DNA of 64,000 nucleotides from Paratinospora sagittata (lineage: Eukaryota > Streptophyta > Magnoliopsida > Ranunculales > Menispermaceae): NCBI GenBank assembly GCA_035771175.1, contig CM069593.1, positions 44,204,241 through 44,268,240 of the forward strand. The letters are read 5' to 3'. The position numbers and the translations under genes are program-made. Positions 23,401-34,467 of the stretch are shown here, one piece after another (position 1 is the stretch's first letter; each line of letters opens with the position of its first letter). The notes beneath the pieces were generated by a model that was given only the letters and a program-made list of their open reading frames with translations, was not told where the DNA came from and made no database searches.

Positions 23401-24418
23401 GAATCATCATAGAATGATGTACAGGGAGTACATCTTTAGTAGATGGAGGGGGGTCAAATGATATTTTGACGGCACCATCAGCTTGTTTCTTCAAGAGAGG
23501 GCATAAAGTACTGGTGACAGGTTCAGAGCGTTTGAGAAATTGCTCATAGTTTGTGAACCATGTCAACGGTAACATTTGGCGAAGATCTGTCTGTGGGATC
23601 TGCTTAGGGATTTGCACAATAGTTGGGACTTCACTATCATGGACAAAGGCCATAATAGTACCAGACGGTTTCTGGGTTCTGAGGTGGATAGCATGATCTT
23701 GGAGGCGAAAAGCCATTTGATGATGGAGGGTTGCCATTATACTATCCATTCTGTGTTGTACACCAGTAAATTGCACTTGGACCTTGAAACGAGTCGGAAG
23801 TGTAGGATCTTTAAGACAGACATTAAAGTCTGGTGTGATCGTGAAGACCATAGATCCATGACTCAGGGTAGTAATAACAGTACCTATACAGGCATGTTCA
23901 TAATCAAGAAGATTGGTGTCCAGAAGAGCAATTCGAGCATACATAGGTAGGTCACCGCGACCATGATAAGAAAGGACTAAACGAATAGCACCCATATGGA
24001 GATGAATGTATCCGTGAGCTAACCAGTGACGAATGAACGAAGGTTCAAACTCAAGGGTCACATATTGTTCTTGAAGAGTAGCTTCAAGTTGACAGTGGAA
24101 AAGGGCAGTACTCTGGATATATTCCTTAATAGGAGTACTCTTACGACTAATTAATTTTTTGACAGACGTAGAAAACGACTGTTGTTTTTTCGTAAATAAC
24201 CAATACGGATTTAACAAGGGAGGAATAGTAGCACTGACTTTACTATCTTCAGGAATATGGGTAACTTCGATTAAATCATCGATCTTAGATGCTTGTTTAA
24301 TACAAGACTCAGGAAGACTGGAAAAATTAAAAGAAGAAGATTTTAAAATGGGGGTAGGTTCAGACACAGAGGATGGAGGAGGACTGTCACCAAAGGCATC
24401 CATGGATACAAGCCACAA
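20427..24418 (-). pseudogene. Caulimovirid polyprotein, N-terminal part (MP, CP, protease)
   Basis: A long open frame of about 1,330 viral codons is read on the minus strand. Residues about 80-330 resemble the 30K-superfamily movement protein. A Pro/Ser-rich, probably disordered linker follows (about 600-860). A gag-like coat segment starting near WFSLDDIPYEQW (about 870) leads to a CCHC zinc knuckle, CYICKKPGHFAKQC (about 1108), typical of the virion RNA-binding end. The aspartic protease motif YFDTGA lies near residue 1220. The frame has no internal stop until the solo LTR inserted at 20426 ends it with unrelated codons. The start used is the first in-frame Met region; MDAFGDS a few codons later is an alternative. 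It is an old copy that cannot make the full polyprotein. Confidence 0.85.
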
Positions 24419-24669
24419 TTGGTCACGAACAAGGCACTCCTAGCCGTTCTTGGACCTTCCTGCTTTATCCAACGGATATAAACGGTGTAAAACAGATTCC
24501 TTTAAAAGTCTGTGACAAACTTACAAACCATTTCAAAACCAACTTAAATCAATCTTCAAGTTCAACTGAATCACATATGTAACAAACAAAACATAGACGA
24601 ATCAAACCGAAGAATAAAATACCTAAGATAATTAAAACAACGATAAGCCAGATAGGAAGATGTGATAAC

Positions 24670-24776
24670 AATATATATATATATATACATATTATATTTT
24701 GTATATATTTTAGATATTTTAGATTTACTGTATATGTATGTATAAATTGTAATATACTCTTAATACAAAGTTACAC

Positions 24777-24832
<56 letters not shown>

Positions 24833-24995
24833 CATAACAAATACAAAATATATATGTGCATGTAATTAAGAGTGTAAAATAAAAAAACAAAACATAATTA
24901 AAATTGTGTTATATAATTAAAGTATATATAATATATATATAAATATAATACGTACCTCATACATAATACATTGTGTCAAAAAAATAATATATATA

Positions 24996-25031
<36 letters not shown>

Positions 25032-25858
25032 TATGTATATATATGTACAATGATAAAAAACATAATCAAGTGTATTATTGTGATTAAGAGTGTATAATAT
25101 ATATTTAATTAAGTCAATAGTGTTATTTAATTAAGGGTTTATATTTGTATTATATATACATTATTAAGAGTATGTTTAATTAGGTATATAATACAAAAAT
25201 CCACATATCTAGTCTATTTCTTAATAAAACAAATAATCCATATACCTACTCTATTTCTTAATAAAGAGTATATATAGTATATAACTATAGTGTAAAATGG
25301 TAAAAACAAAATATAATTAAGATTCAAGAGTATTATATAAATAGAAAATATATTATACATACATGTACACACGCACAAACTTATATGTATGTATATATAT
25401 ATACACTATATATATAATTAAGAGTTTACAAAATGAAAGAAAAAAAACATAATTAAGAGTATTTAAAAGTGTGTATAATAAGAAAAACACAATAATGAAG
25501 AGTGTTATATACTTATATACAATTGAGTGTTTATATTTGTTTTGTATATACATAATTAAGAATATGTTCAATTAAGTATATAATACGAAAAAAGAGTACA
25601 TATAATTAATTAAAAATATATGTATGCATTTCAACTTTGGTAACTATACTCTCTAAAATTTTATTTACCAAATATACTTTATTAAGTATATTCTCTAAAA
25701 ATATGTAGTAGGGCTAGATATAAATATATAAGGTCTGGTTAAGCTAAAATTATGAAAGAAAGAAAGATATTATTCAACTATATACATAAACTCATTTATT
25801 TAGAATAAATTAACACATATTTAAGATAAATTAAAAACAAATAATTTACATACCTAGT
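24670..25858. repeat. AT-rich microsatellite zone
   Basis: Long TA dinucleotide runs (about 24670-24687 and 24783-24825), TATG tetranucleotide runs (about 25005-25033) and repeated AATTAAGAGTGT phrases dominate. No gene or RNA is visible. It borders the pararetrovirus on its 5' side and ends where a SIRE-like LTR begins. Confidence 0.8.
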
Positions 25859-26286
25859 TGTTAGACCAATGCTCCTCATGTCGATTTCTCGGTATTTTGA
25901 TGATTACGAACCACATGATATCACCTATATTGTTTATCTAAGTGCTACAGTAATTCATCAAGAACACATCAAATAATAGCTATCGAAGTCTACAAAGATC
26001 AAGCTTGAAGAACGAAGACATATCGCATATGGAATGCATTAGTTTGATCTTAGGTTTGTAGGATAACCTCTTGATCAATCTCAGCACTAAAACTCTCAAA
26101 ATTGCAAAGTTTTCAAAATCACTTTGATTTAGTATTTGATTTTAACAAAATGTTTTTCAAAAGGTTTTAATCATAATTTCAATAAGTTTTGAATGATTTA
26201 AAAGCGTTTAATCTTATATCAAAATGTTTTAATTCAATGGAATGGTTCTTGAATATCAAAAGATTGATTTTTCCAAAATCATGAAC

Positions 26287-26651
26287 CTATAGCGCGCTAT
26301 CATTGATGATAGCCCGCTATCCAACAAACTGCCAAAGTTTTCAGAAGGCAATAGCGGGCTATCATTGATGATAGCACTCTATCGATTCAATTGCCAAAAT
26401 ACTGACTTTCTGGAACACGGGCAATAGCACGCTATCATTGATGATAGCCCGTTATCAAGCTATTGCAAAAATTCTACTTTTCTGTACAAAGGGCAATAGC
26501 GCGCTATCATGAATTATAGCGCACTATCAATGAGTTCAGAAAATCAGGAACGATTTTTAGTATATTGAGCTTCAATAGCCTGCTATAGGCCAATATCGTG
26601 CATAATGAACAGGCCGATAGCGCACTATCAGGCATGATAGCGCACTATCAT
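26287..26651. repeat. Array of GATAGC-CGCTATC palindromes
   Basis: Six double palindromic units occur at about 26289, 26352, 26421, 26498, 26573 and 26616. Each has two copies of variants of ATAGCGCGCTATC separated by a short central phrase, usually ATTGATG. Spacing is about 35-75 bp. The flanking single-copy pieces differ between units (for example GCCAAAGTTTTCAGAAGGC). The array can form many short hairpins and lies inside the SIRE-like LTR. Its function is unknown; GC-rich palindromes are a known habit of this LTR type. Confidence 0.75.
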
Positions 26652-26752
26652 TACCGGAGACAGAAAACTGACATTTCTGACGAGAAAAACATGGACACTT
26701 TCATTTCCTTGATTTTTCTATTCCTTTCACAGTCTTTCCAGGTTATCTTAAC

Positions 26753-27330
26753 TAGGGGTGTGCAAACCTCGGTTCGGTTCGATTTTTGGTAAAAATCGAA
26801 ACCGAACCGAACTTAGTTTGGGTTTGGTTTTTTTAAACCGAAACTGAACCGAAGTTGTTCGGTTTGGTTCGGCTTAGGTTGATCGGGTTAGTTACGTCAA
26901 TTTTACAGTTATAAATCTTATACTTAACACTATTTTACATTTTCAAATCACATTCAATCCTTTGAAAAATATAATATATAGTTCTATCATTACAATTAAA
27001 ACACAAAATACATTATTACATTCAATAATAGGAATACAGAGAGAGATTGGCAAGGAAATTTTCTACATGTTTTCCATTCAAAACCTTTCTTAAGGCAATT
27101 TTTAAAGCTTGGGGTTAAAGGAGAAATGACAGTATTACCTTCAAGTTCGGTTCGGTTCGAGTTAAATTCGATTTTTCAATGTATAAACTAAAAACCGAAC
27201 CGAACCGATCGGTTTTTGCACTTCATAAACCGAAAACCGAACCGAACTTCACAAAAACCGAACCAAACCAAACCGATCACATCGGTTCGGTTCAGTTCTT
27301 CGATTTGGTCGGTCTCGATGTACACACCTA
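26753..27330. mobile_element. hAT-like MITE, complete copy
   Basis: Termini are TAGGGGTGTGCAAACC on the left and GATGTACACACCTA on the right (imperfect inverted repeats). It is flanked by a perfect 8-bp duplication ATCTTAAC (26745-26752 and 27331-27338), the size expected of hAT transposition. It is noncoding, with long stretches of GGTTCGGTT and AACCGAACC that pair with each other. It is inserted in the SIRE-like LTR, so it is younger than that LTR. Copy A at 6700-7318 belongs to the same family. Confidence 0.88.
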
Positions 27331-27469
27331 ATCTTAACTGAAATATCTTTCACTAACACCTGGATGATTCCCATTGTCTCGCACGCCCAAAACAATTTTA
27401 GATTAAACAATATTTTGAATTCAAATCATTCCATATTCTTTTGTAATATGTATTTGATTACATTAGTTG

Positions 27470-27660
27470 TCCAAAAGCCCGGTCCAAAGGCCCAATTTTA
27501 AGGCCCGGTCCATATATTTTTTGAATTGGGTCTGGGCCAAGACTTTTTTATGTTAGCCCGACCCGGTCCAAAATTTTATAAGACTCGGCCCAACCAGATT
27601 ATTCTTAGGCCCGGTAGGATCGGGCCGGGCCGGGCCAAATAGCCCGAATTGCCACCCCTA
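27470..27660. mobile_element. GC-rich GGCCCGG-type MITE fragment
   Basis: The block holds reiterated GGCCCGGTCC and GGGCCGGGCC. Read from its right end it begins TAGGGGTGGCAATTCGGGC, a terminus like those of the other TAGGGGTG-ended MITEs. The left end is not clearly defined and no target duplication was found. It is related to the block at 14055-14218. Confidence 0.5.
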
Positions 27661-28153
27661 CACCCCCGACTCCATTGAGTATTTTGGGGATGTGCGTGCA
27701 TTGGGCGCGCAGCACGAAAACATTAAAGATAACTGAGTGCCAGCGTCAAAAAATGGTGTTAGCACCTAGCGAATATAAAGCATTTTTCTTTTTCTTTTTT
27801 TACCTAAGCTTGAGACCGACTGTATTTTAAGATATGCAAATATGTTCCACAAAAACAGAGCTTAACTATAGGTTCAACCATAAATTAATATTGAACTGTA
27901 TGCACCATCTCAACAATTACCTCTTGACCATGATAATTTTTTTTTCTTTTTTTTGAAACCATATATACTAAATTTTTTTACACAAAAGGCCTGATCTTCA
28001 TCACCCAACTCCCAACTCCCAACTCCCAACTCCACCTTTATACCCTCCCAAAAACGTGTCTCAAGCAAAGCATTCAGTGCGTCATTTATGATTTCATCAA
28101 CTTCCCACTTGGCCAAATTATGTTTATTTCACCTTGAGCATGTGCCTCATTCC
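27661..28153. other. Spacer without recognised gene
   Basis: It contains a short tandem repeat of CCCAACT (28004-28032) and T-rich tracts. The minus-strand 68-codon frame over 27910-28116 is not similar to anything I recognise and is not called. The left part may be the end of the SIRE-like LTR. Confidence 0.4.
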
Positions 28154-28474
28154 TAGGGGTGAAATCGGGTCAGATTTTTATCTCCTAATCTATCCGACCC
28201 AATGAGGTCGAGTGGTTGCGAGTTGGACCCGATGCCACCCGACCTAAGGTCAGGTTGGGTCGGTCGGGTTGGCCCCATTAAATAACCCATTTTTTTTAAA
28301 ACTTAATAACTACTATTTAAGTTTATATTAATAATAAAATATATTGAATTATCATGTATTCAACTTATTAAATTACTATTTAAGCTTTAAAAGATGAGAT
28401 TTCTTTTTTTTGAAAAACTCATATATATGCAAATCAAGCTACTCTTAAACTTGACTTATAGAAATGAGGATAAA

Positions 28475-28508
<34 letters not shown>

Positions 28509-28640
28509 AAGAGGTCGAGTCGGGTCCGATTTTGTCGGGTTGCTAAAAAGTTAACCCGACCAATCCAACATATAAATCAAACCAGACTCGACCCAAAATG
28601 GTCAGATTTGGTCGGGTCGGTCGGGTTGCTTGCATCCCTA
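28154..28640. mobile_element. hAT-like MITE, GGGTCGG type
   Basis: Termini TAGGGGTGAAATCGGG and GGTTGCTTGCATCCCTA are imperfect inverted repeats. The flanking 8-mers CTCATTCC (28146-28153) and TCCATTCC (28641-28648) match at six of eight positions, consistent with an aged hAT duplication. The interior is noncoding, with a TA microsatellite (about 28479-28505) and GGGTCGGTCGGGTTGG motifs near both ends. It lies about 230 bp upstream of the SDR start codon, so it could influence that promoter. Confidence 0.75.
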
Positions 28641-28803
28641 TCCATTCCCTCAAAATCCATAAAAGATTTATTGGTCTCAATAAGTTTTCATTTTTTTTCT
28701 TTCTTTAATTATGCTTGTCTTAATTGGCTCAAATCCCACCACTTACATGAGGCAAGCCCCTTCCTCATGTAAGCCAGCTTACCCTTCACAGTACTATCAA
28801 ATG

Positions 28804-28812
28804 TGTATAAAA
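28804..28812 (+). promoter_or_regulatory. Candidate TATA box of the SDR gene
   Basis: TGTATAAAA lies about 63 bp upstream of the SDR start codon at 28875, a plausible distance for a plant promoter with a short leader. No other core element was identified. Confidence 0.4.
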
Positions 28813-29020
28813 TCCAACTAGCATCTCAACACCCTTCTCATCATTCCTTCTGTTCACCCACAGTTCCTCTCACCATGGCAGTTCATGCAGCTGGAAGGTC
28901 AGTACTATCTTTCTTGATACAAGGAACTGTGCCAAGCTAATTTTCAAGCAATTAATTTTTTTAGCCATGTTTTTCAATGGAAGGAATGCAAATAACCTGA
29001 AATTAATAAAGTTTATTTGA

Positions 29021-29673
<653 letters not shown>

Positions 29674-32600
29674 CCCCCTCAAGTTGGAGCGTGAAGATCT
29701 CGAACGCCCAACTTGCAAAGTAGAAACTCAAATTTTTCTTTCCCCAACGCTTTTGTAAAGATGTCGGCCAATTGAACACTAGTGGAAACATATGACGGAC
29801 AAATCATCCCTTCAGTCACCGCATCTCGAACAAAATGGCAGTCAGCCTCTATATGCTTTGTTCTTTCGTGAAACACCGGATTTTGAGCAATGTACAACGC
29901 CGACTGACTATCACAAAACAACTTCATACCCTTCGGATGTCGCACACCCAAGTCGCTTAAAAGTTGATGAAACCACTTCAACTCACACACTGTTGCCGCC
30001 ATTGATCTATACTCAGCCTCCGCAGACGATCTAGACACTGTTTGTTGTTTCTTGGTCTTCCAAGACACAGGAGAACAACCAAGTAACACGAACCAACATG
30101 TCAAGGAACGCCGCGTAAGTGGACAACTAGCCCAATCCGAATCACACCACCCTTCGAGACGTAGGTCACTATCAGCACGAAGCAAAATCCCTTGCCCCGG
30201 ACTCTTCTTCAAATACCGCACGACCCTGAGAGCTGCCTCCCAATGATCCTCACGAGGTTGTTGCATAAATTGGGACAAAATATGAACCGAATATGCAAGA
30301 TCAGGTCTCATCATAGACAAGTAAATTAATCTCCCTATAAGTCGCCTATACGGCGCCGGATCCGCAAGGAATTCACCCTTAGCAAGGGCCAAATTGTGAT
30401 TTTGTTCCATAGGAAATGCCGCAGACTTTGCTCCCAATAAACCCGTTTCAGAAATTATCTTGAGTGTGTATTTTCTTTGGCAAAGAAAAATTCCTTCTGG
30501 ATTACGGGCTACCTCTAGCCCTAAGAAATACTTCAAAACTCCCAAATCCTTCATGTGAAAGCACCTGCCAAGGTAATCTTTAAAAGTTGTCAATGCAACC
30601 TTATCATTCCCTGCAATAATCAAGTCATCAACATAAACTAACACATTGATCTGAGTTCTTCCCCTGCACAACCCAAATAAGGAATAATCTGAATAGGATT
30701 GCTGTGATACCCCAAAAATTATTTCATCTAGCCCATAACCCAATTGCACTTTGCCCAAACTCTATGCGTTGCCTTGATATGTTTGGTGTTTGTTTGATTG
30801 TTGTTTAATGTTTGTATAGTTGATACTTGATAATGTATATAAATATGTGTATCATAAATTGTATATGGGTCATGTTAAATTAAATTATAATGCATATGTT
30901 ATTATTTATGCATGGACCCATTAAACCATGAATTGATATGAGTTAGGATTGATTGAATAAAAGGATAAATGAGAATGAAAATTTGGTGTATTAAATGGAT
31001 TGGACATTTAAAATACATGGAAGCATGAAATTGGTTAAAGTACATGTGGTTGGTATGGGTAGTATGAGACCAACACATGTGAAGGTTGGTGCATGAAAGT
31101 GGACAAGTGTCCCACGCCCTCAAGGAAGTGCTAGAATGAGTGGAGGGAATCAAGGAGAGAATCAAGGAGGAAAACAATGAGAGAATCAAGGAGAGAATCA
31201 AGGAGGGAATCAAGGAAGTGCTAGAAAGAGGTGAGTGGAGAGAAAGGAAAGAAGAAGAGAAAGAAAAGAAGAGAAAGGAAAGAAGAAGAGAAAGAAGGAG
31301 AGAATTGCAGGAGGAAGATCCCTGCGACGTTTTCATCAAAGAGGTAGATCTTTGGAATCTATGGTCAGATTGAGCTCAAATTTGTCAGCAAGTTCGTAAC
31401 TTATGGTTATTCATTCTGGTCGGTGGAGATCTTGATCAGAGGTTTCTTCTAAGAGATCTAACCTCTCAAACGAGGCAGGTCGGAAAGTCTGGATTTCTCG
31501 CACCGTTTCTCTCAAACTTGTAGATCTCCTAAATCTACCGTTGGATGGATATAAAATTTGGGTATGTCGTGTACAACAGATAGTTCTACATTCTGAACGG
31601 TGGAGATCTTGATTTAGGGTTTCTTCTGAGAGATCTAACCTCTGAAACAAAGCTGGTCGGAGATTCTGGATTTCTCGTGGTGTTTCGCTCAAACTTATAG
31701 ATCTCCTATATCTACCGTTGGATGGATATCAAATTTGGGTATGTAGTTTGTAACTAATATTTCTGTATTCTGAACGGTGGAGATGTGTATTCGTTTAGTA
31801 TTTTGTGTGATATAGTCATCTGAGTTTGAGTATTTGCAGCAGGAAAGGAGAAATTGTCTGATTAAAAACTTGTTCATCAAATATACTTATCTTTTCGGTC
31901 CACCGTTGGATTGGGCTGATATTTGGACAGAAGGTTTGCTTCTTCACATACTTCAACCAGTATGGTTGATTTTGTGATTACATATTTCTGTTGGTATATT
32001 GATACATCTGAACAGAATAGTAAATGAAGAATTGGTAGGGTTGCTTGTATTAGACCTAAATTTAGAATATGAACTTAGACCTTTCCAAATAGCTTGCATG
32101 TCAACTATGTTGACCTAGTTGCCATTGTTGATGAACCCATGATGCAAAATCAGTGATATACATGGCTGAACATGGTGACCTAGTGTATATCGACAATATG
32201 GCCTAAGTATGGAAAATTTCATATTTTAGGGCTTTTGATGCTTTTGGCCTAGAATCATTGAATTGATGCAACTTATGTTTAATTAAGCATGATTAGAGTT
32301 GATTATGCTACTGATTTGGTGGTTGTGACCATATCATGGGTTAGGCCTACTTGTGATCAAGTGACCAATTTGGGCATGTTTATGCCTAAAGGAATTGAAA
32401 ATCAGTATTTTTGATTAATAGAATGGTTTATGTATGAGAACTATGCATTAGAGGCCTAAGTCATGTGATTTGAGTTGAATGATGGGATTAGATGGGATTT
32501 AGGCCTATTGTTTATATGTGGGCTGATTTAGGGTTGATGTGTAATGTCTATGTGATTGAGCATAGAAATTGATGTATGGTAGGATATTGATGTATGTTTC

Positions 32601-34467
32601 AGGATCTTGATTGGGTTGATTCGGTTTGGTGGTCGTGTGTGGTTAAATACTCTCGCGAGGCTTGGTTGTGAGTAGACTTCATTTATGATTATATCTTTTA
32701 TGTCATCATATCACTTATATATATTGTATGTTGAAAGCATGAATGTGTCCTAATGTTTTGAATGATGCATTGATTTGAGAAAACCTTATGACTTTGGTTG
32801 GGCCCATCTATCTGGCTAATAGGGGGACTTAACCTTGTCATAGGAGGGTTTTAGGAAAGGAAATGATTGGGGTCTACGGCACGGTGAAATAGACGTGTAC
32901 TAGTAACCCAAATAAACATGATTGGGATCAACGGTACGGTGAAATAGACGTGCACTAGTAACCCAATGCATGTGGAATGTGGATCCAAATTGATAAGCTT
33001 TTACTTGCATCGAACTTATTATAAATGTTTGATATCTATATGTTATGAGCTTTTAAATCATGCTACACATTGACATGCATACATGATATTTATTGATGAG
33101 TATTGATAGCATATCTGAATTCTATTCACTGGGCACCGTTGGCTCACCCTCATTTTCCTCTTTCAGGTCCTTCTGTCCCGAATAAGGGCAAAGGAGTAGT
33201 TATATCTTGAGGGCCTTGCTTGCGAGAGAATCCAAAGCCTCGATGTGAGTTGAGAGGCATTTTGATTGAACTGTGTTTTAAATTATGAAGTATTATATTT
33301 TGGATTATGTAATTATAACACTTACCACATTGTAGTATGGGTGAGTTGGGACTTGTTAGATAGACCATGTGGGCATATGACGGTTTTTATTTGTACCCAC
33401 AATTTTGGACTTTATGTGTATGTCAATTTTAATGGACTGTAGGGATTATGATTTTATTTATGGTTAATTTTTATGGATTATCCCTTGTCTTTGATGATTA
33501 ATACGGTGGATAGTTTTGTTTAGTACCTTTTAATATTATGTCGTTGTTTGAGATAAGGCTCGTAGGGCCTCAACCACCTCACGGGAGTTGAGGAGTGGTC
33601 GGAGATGCCTACGCCGGGCGTCCCGCCCCGGCATTCCGCATGCCATTCCCTGCGGGGTTGGTGGTCCGGGGCGCGGGGTCGCCACAATTGCACAAAACCA
33701 TAATTCTTCAATGTTGTTGACAGTTTTGCAAACCAACATCGGGGAGCTTGTTTCAAACCATACAACGACTTTTTCAACCTGCAAACCATGTTAGGATTTG
33801 TATTTTTGAAACCTGGAGGAACCTTCATATAGACCTCCTCACTTAAGTCACCGTGAAGGAAAGCATTATGCACATCCATTTGATGTACCTCCCAATTTTT
33901 AACAGCAGCAATTGCAAGAAAAATACGAACCGTCACCATTTTTGCCACAGGAGCAAATGTCTCGTTATAGTCAATTCCTTCCACCTGATGATTGCCATAG
34001 ATCGCAAGTCTTGCTTTGAGTCACTCTATGCTGCCATCGGACTTATACTTAATTTTATATATCCACTGGCTCCCTAGTGCTTTCTTGCCGGGTGGAAGAG
34101 TCTTCATTACCCAAGTCTCATTGTCTTCAAGGGCTCGTATTTCCTTACCCATCGCATCTCGCCATCCCGAGTCTTTCATCGCTTCTTTGAAATGTTTTGG
34201 CTCATGTCCCGCTGTCACAGCTGCAAGAAAATTTCTATGTCTCACAGAAAAACGTTCACAATTCACAAAATGTGTTAAAGGATAGGGCGTACCTGAGGAA
34301 GAGGAAGAAGCTGATGAATTCTCAGATGGACTTATTTTCTGTATAGTATGAGTAACAAAATCACGATACCGTGTTGAAGGAGTTTTGGTTCGTTTTCCTC
34401 GCCCTAGCTCACCGTCAACTTCCACACCTTGCTCCCCCACCGTATTCTCCAGCCCCTCATCACGCAC
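29674..34467 (-). pseudogene. Copia 1 reverse transcriptase and RNase H, split by solo LTR 3
   Basis: The RT start (34467-33687) shows TWVMKTLPPGKKALGSQWIYK, a TGA at about 34018-34020 in place of the usual Arg of the ERYKAR region, then [24 protein letters not shown] and [12 protein letters not shown]. The frame is cut by solo LTR 3 at 33686. It resumes at 30702 with VLVYVDDLIIAGND, then the RNase H part (SAEAEYRSMAATVCELKW, LFCDSQSALYIAQNPVFHER) and ends near the polypurine tract. Several lesions are present, so it is inactive. Confidence 0.87.
30703..33686 (+). mobile_element. Solo LTR 3, inserted in copia 1
   Basis: Plus-strand copy of the ~3-kb LTR family, 2,984 bp, starting TGTGATACCCCAAAAATT and ending GGGGTCGCCACA. 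Perfect target duplications ATTGC lie at 30698-30702 and 33687-33691, inside the reverse transcriptase. It postdates copia 1, which postdates the SDR gene. Two ~170-bp internal repeats lie at about 31420-31770, and the variable minisatellite (AGAATCAAGGAG units) at about 31130-31230. Confidence 0.93.

Larger units (their letters stand above)
14253..24669 (-). mobile_element. Endogenous pararetrovirus (Caulimoviridae), copy 1
   Basis: This is an integrated, defective plant pararetrovirus genome. Read on the minus strand, its domains are movement protein, coat-like region with zinc knuckle, aspartic protease, reverse transcriptase, RNase H, a long C-terminal extension and small downstream frames. 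The absence of integrase and LTRs and the presence of a 30K-type movement domain separate it from retrotransposons. Both ends sit in TA microsatellites (about 14236-14252 and 24670-24687). It is broken by a 3-kb solo LTR (17375-20426) and at least one in-frame stop. A single large polyprotein of roughly 2,100 residues suits petuvirus- or florendovirus-like lineages; I cannot decide between them. The region before the first ATG (24419-24669) is noncoding leader, where I found no clear tRNA-Met primer-binding site. Confidence 0.85.
25859..27468 (+). mobile_element. LTR remnant of a Maximus/SIRE-like copia element
   Basis: It starts TGTTAGACCAATGCTCC followed by TTTTGATGATTACGAACC, which from memory matches the typical start of Maximus/SIRE LTRs (TGTTGGACCAATG ... 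TTTGATGATAACAA). It holds a palindrome array (26287-26651) and is interrupted by a hAT-like MITE at 26753-27330 with a clean 8-bp duplication; LTR sequence resumes after it. The right end is unclear: a GC-rich MITE starts around 27470, and LTR-like sequence may go on after 27660. No internal coding region or partner LTR lies in the window. Confidence 0.55.

Noticed and set aside
26287..26651. CRISPR-like array
   Set aside because: The repeats are palindromic and spaced, but units are degenerate, spacers are unequal and partly similar, and the context is a plant LTR with no cas genes.
27910..28116. Minus-strand 68-codon ORF (MAKWEVDEIINDALN...)
   Set aside because: It overlaps a CCCAACT short tandem repeat and a T tract, with no similarity I recognise.
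33150..33368. A 72-codon ORF found in several LTR copies (also near 43301 and 17660)
   Set aside because: It recurs only because the LTR copies are similar; it lies antisense in the LTR, has no recognisable domain and is not kept in all copies.
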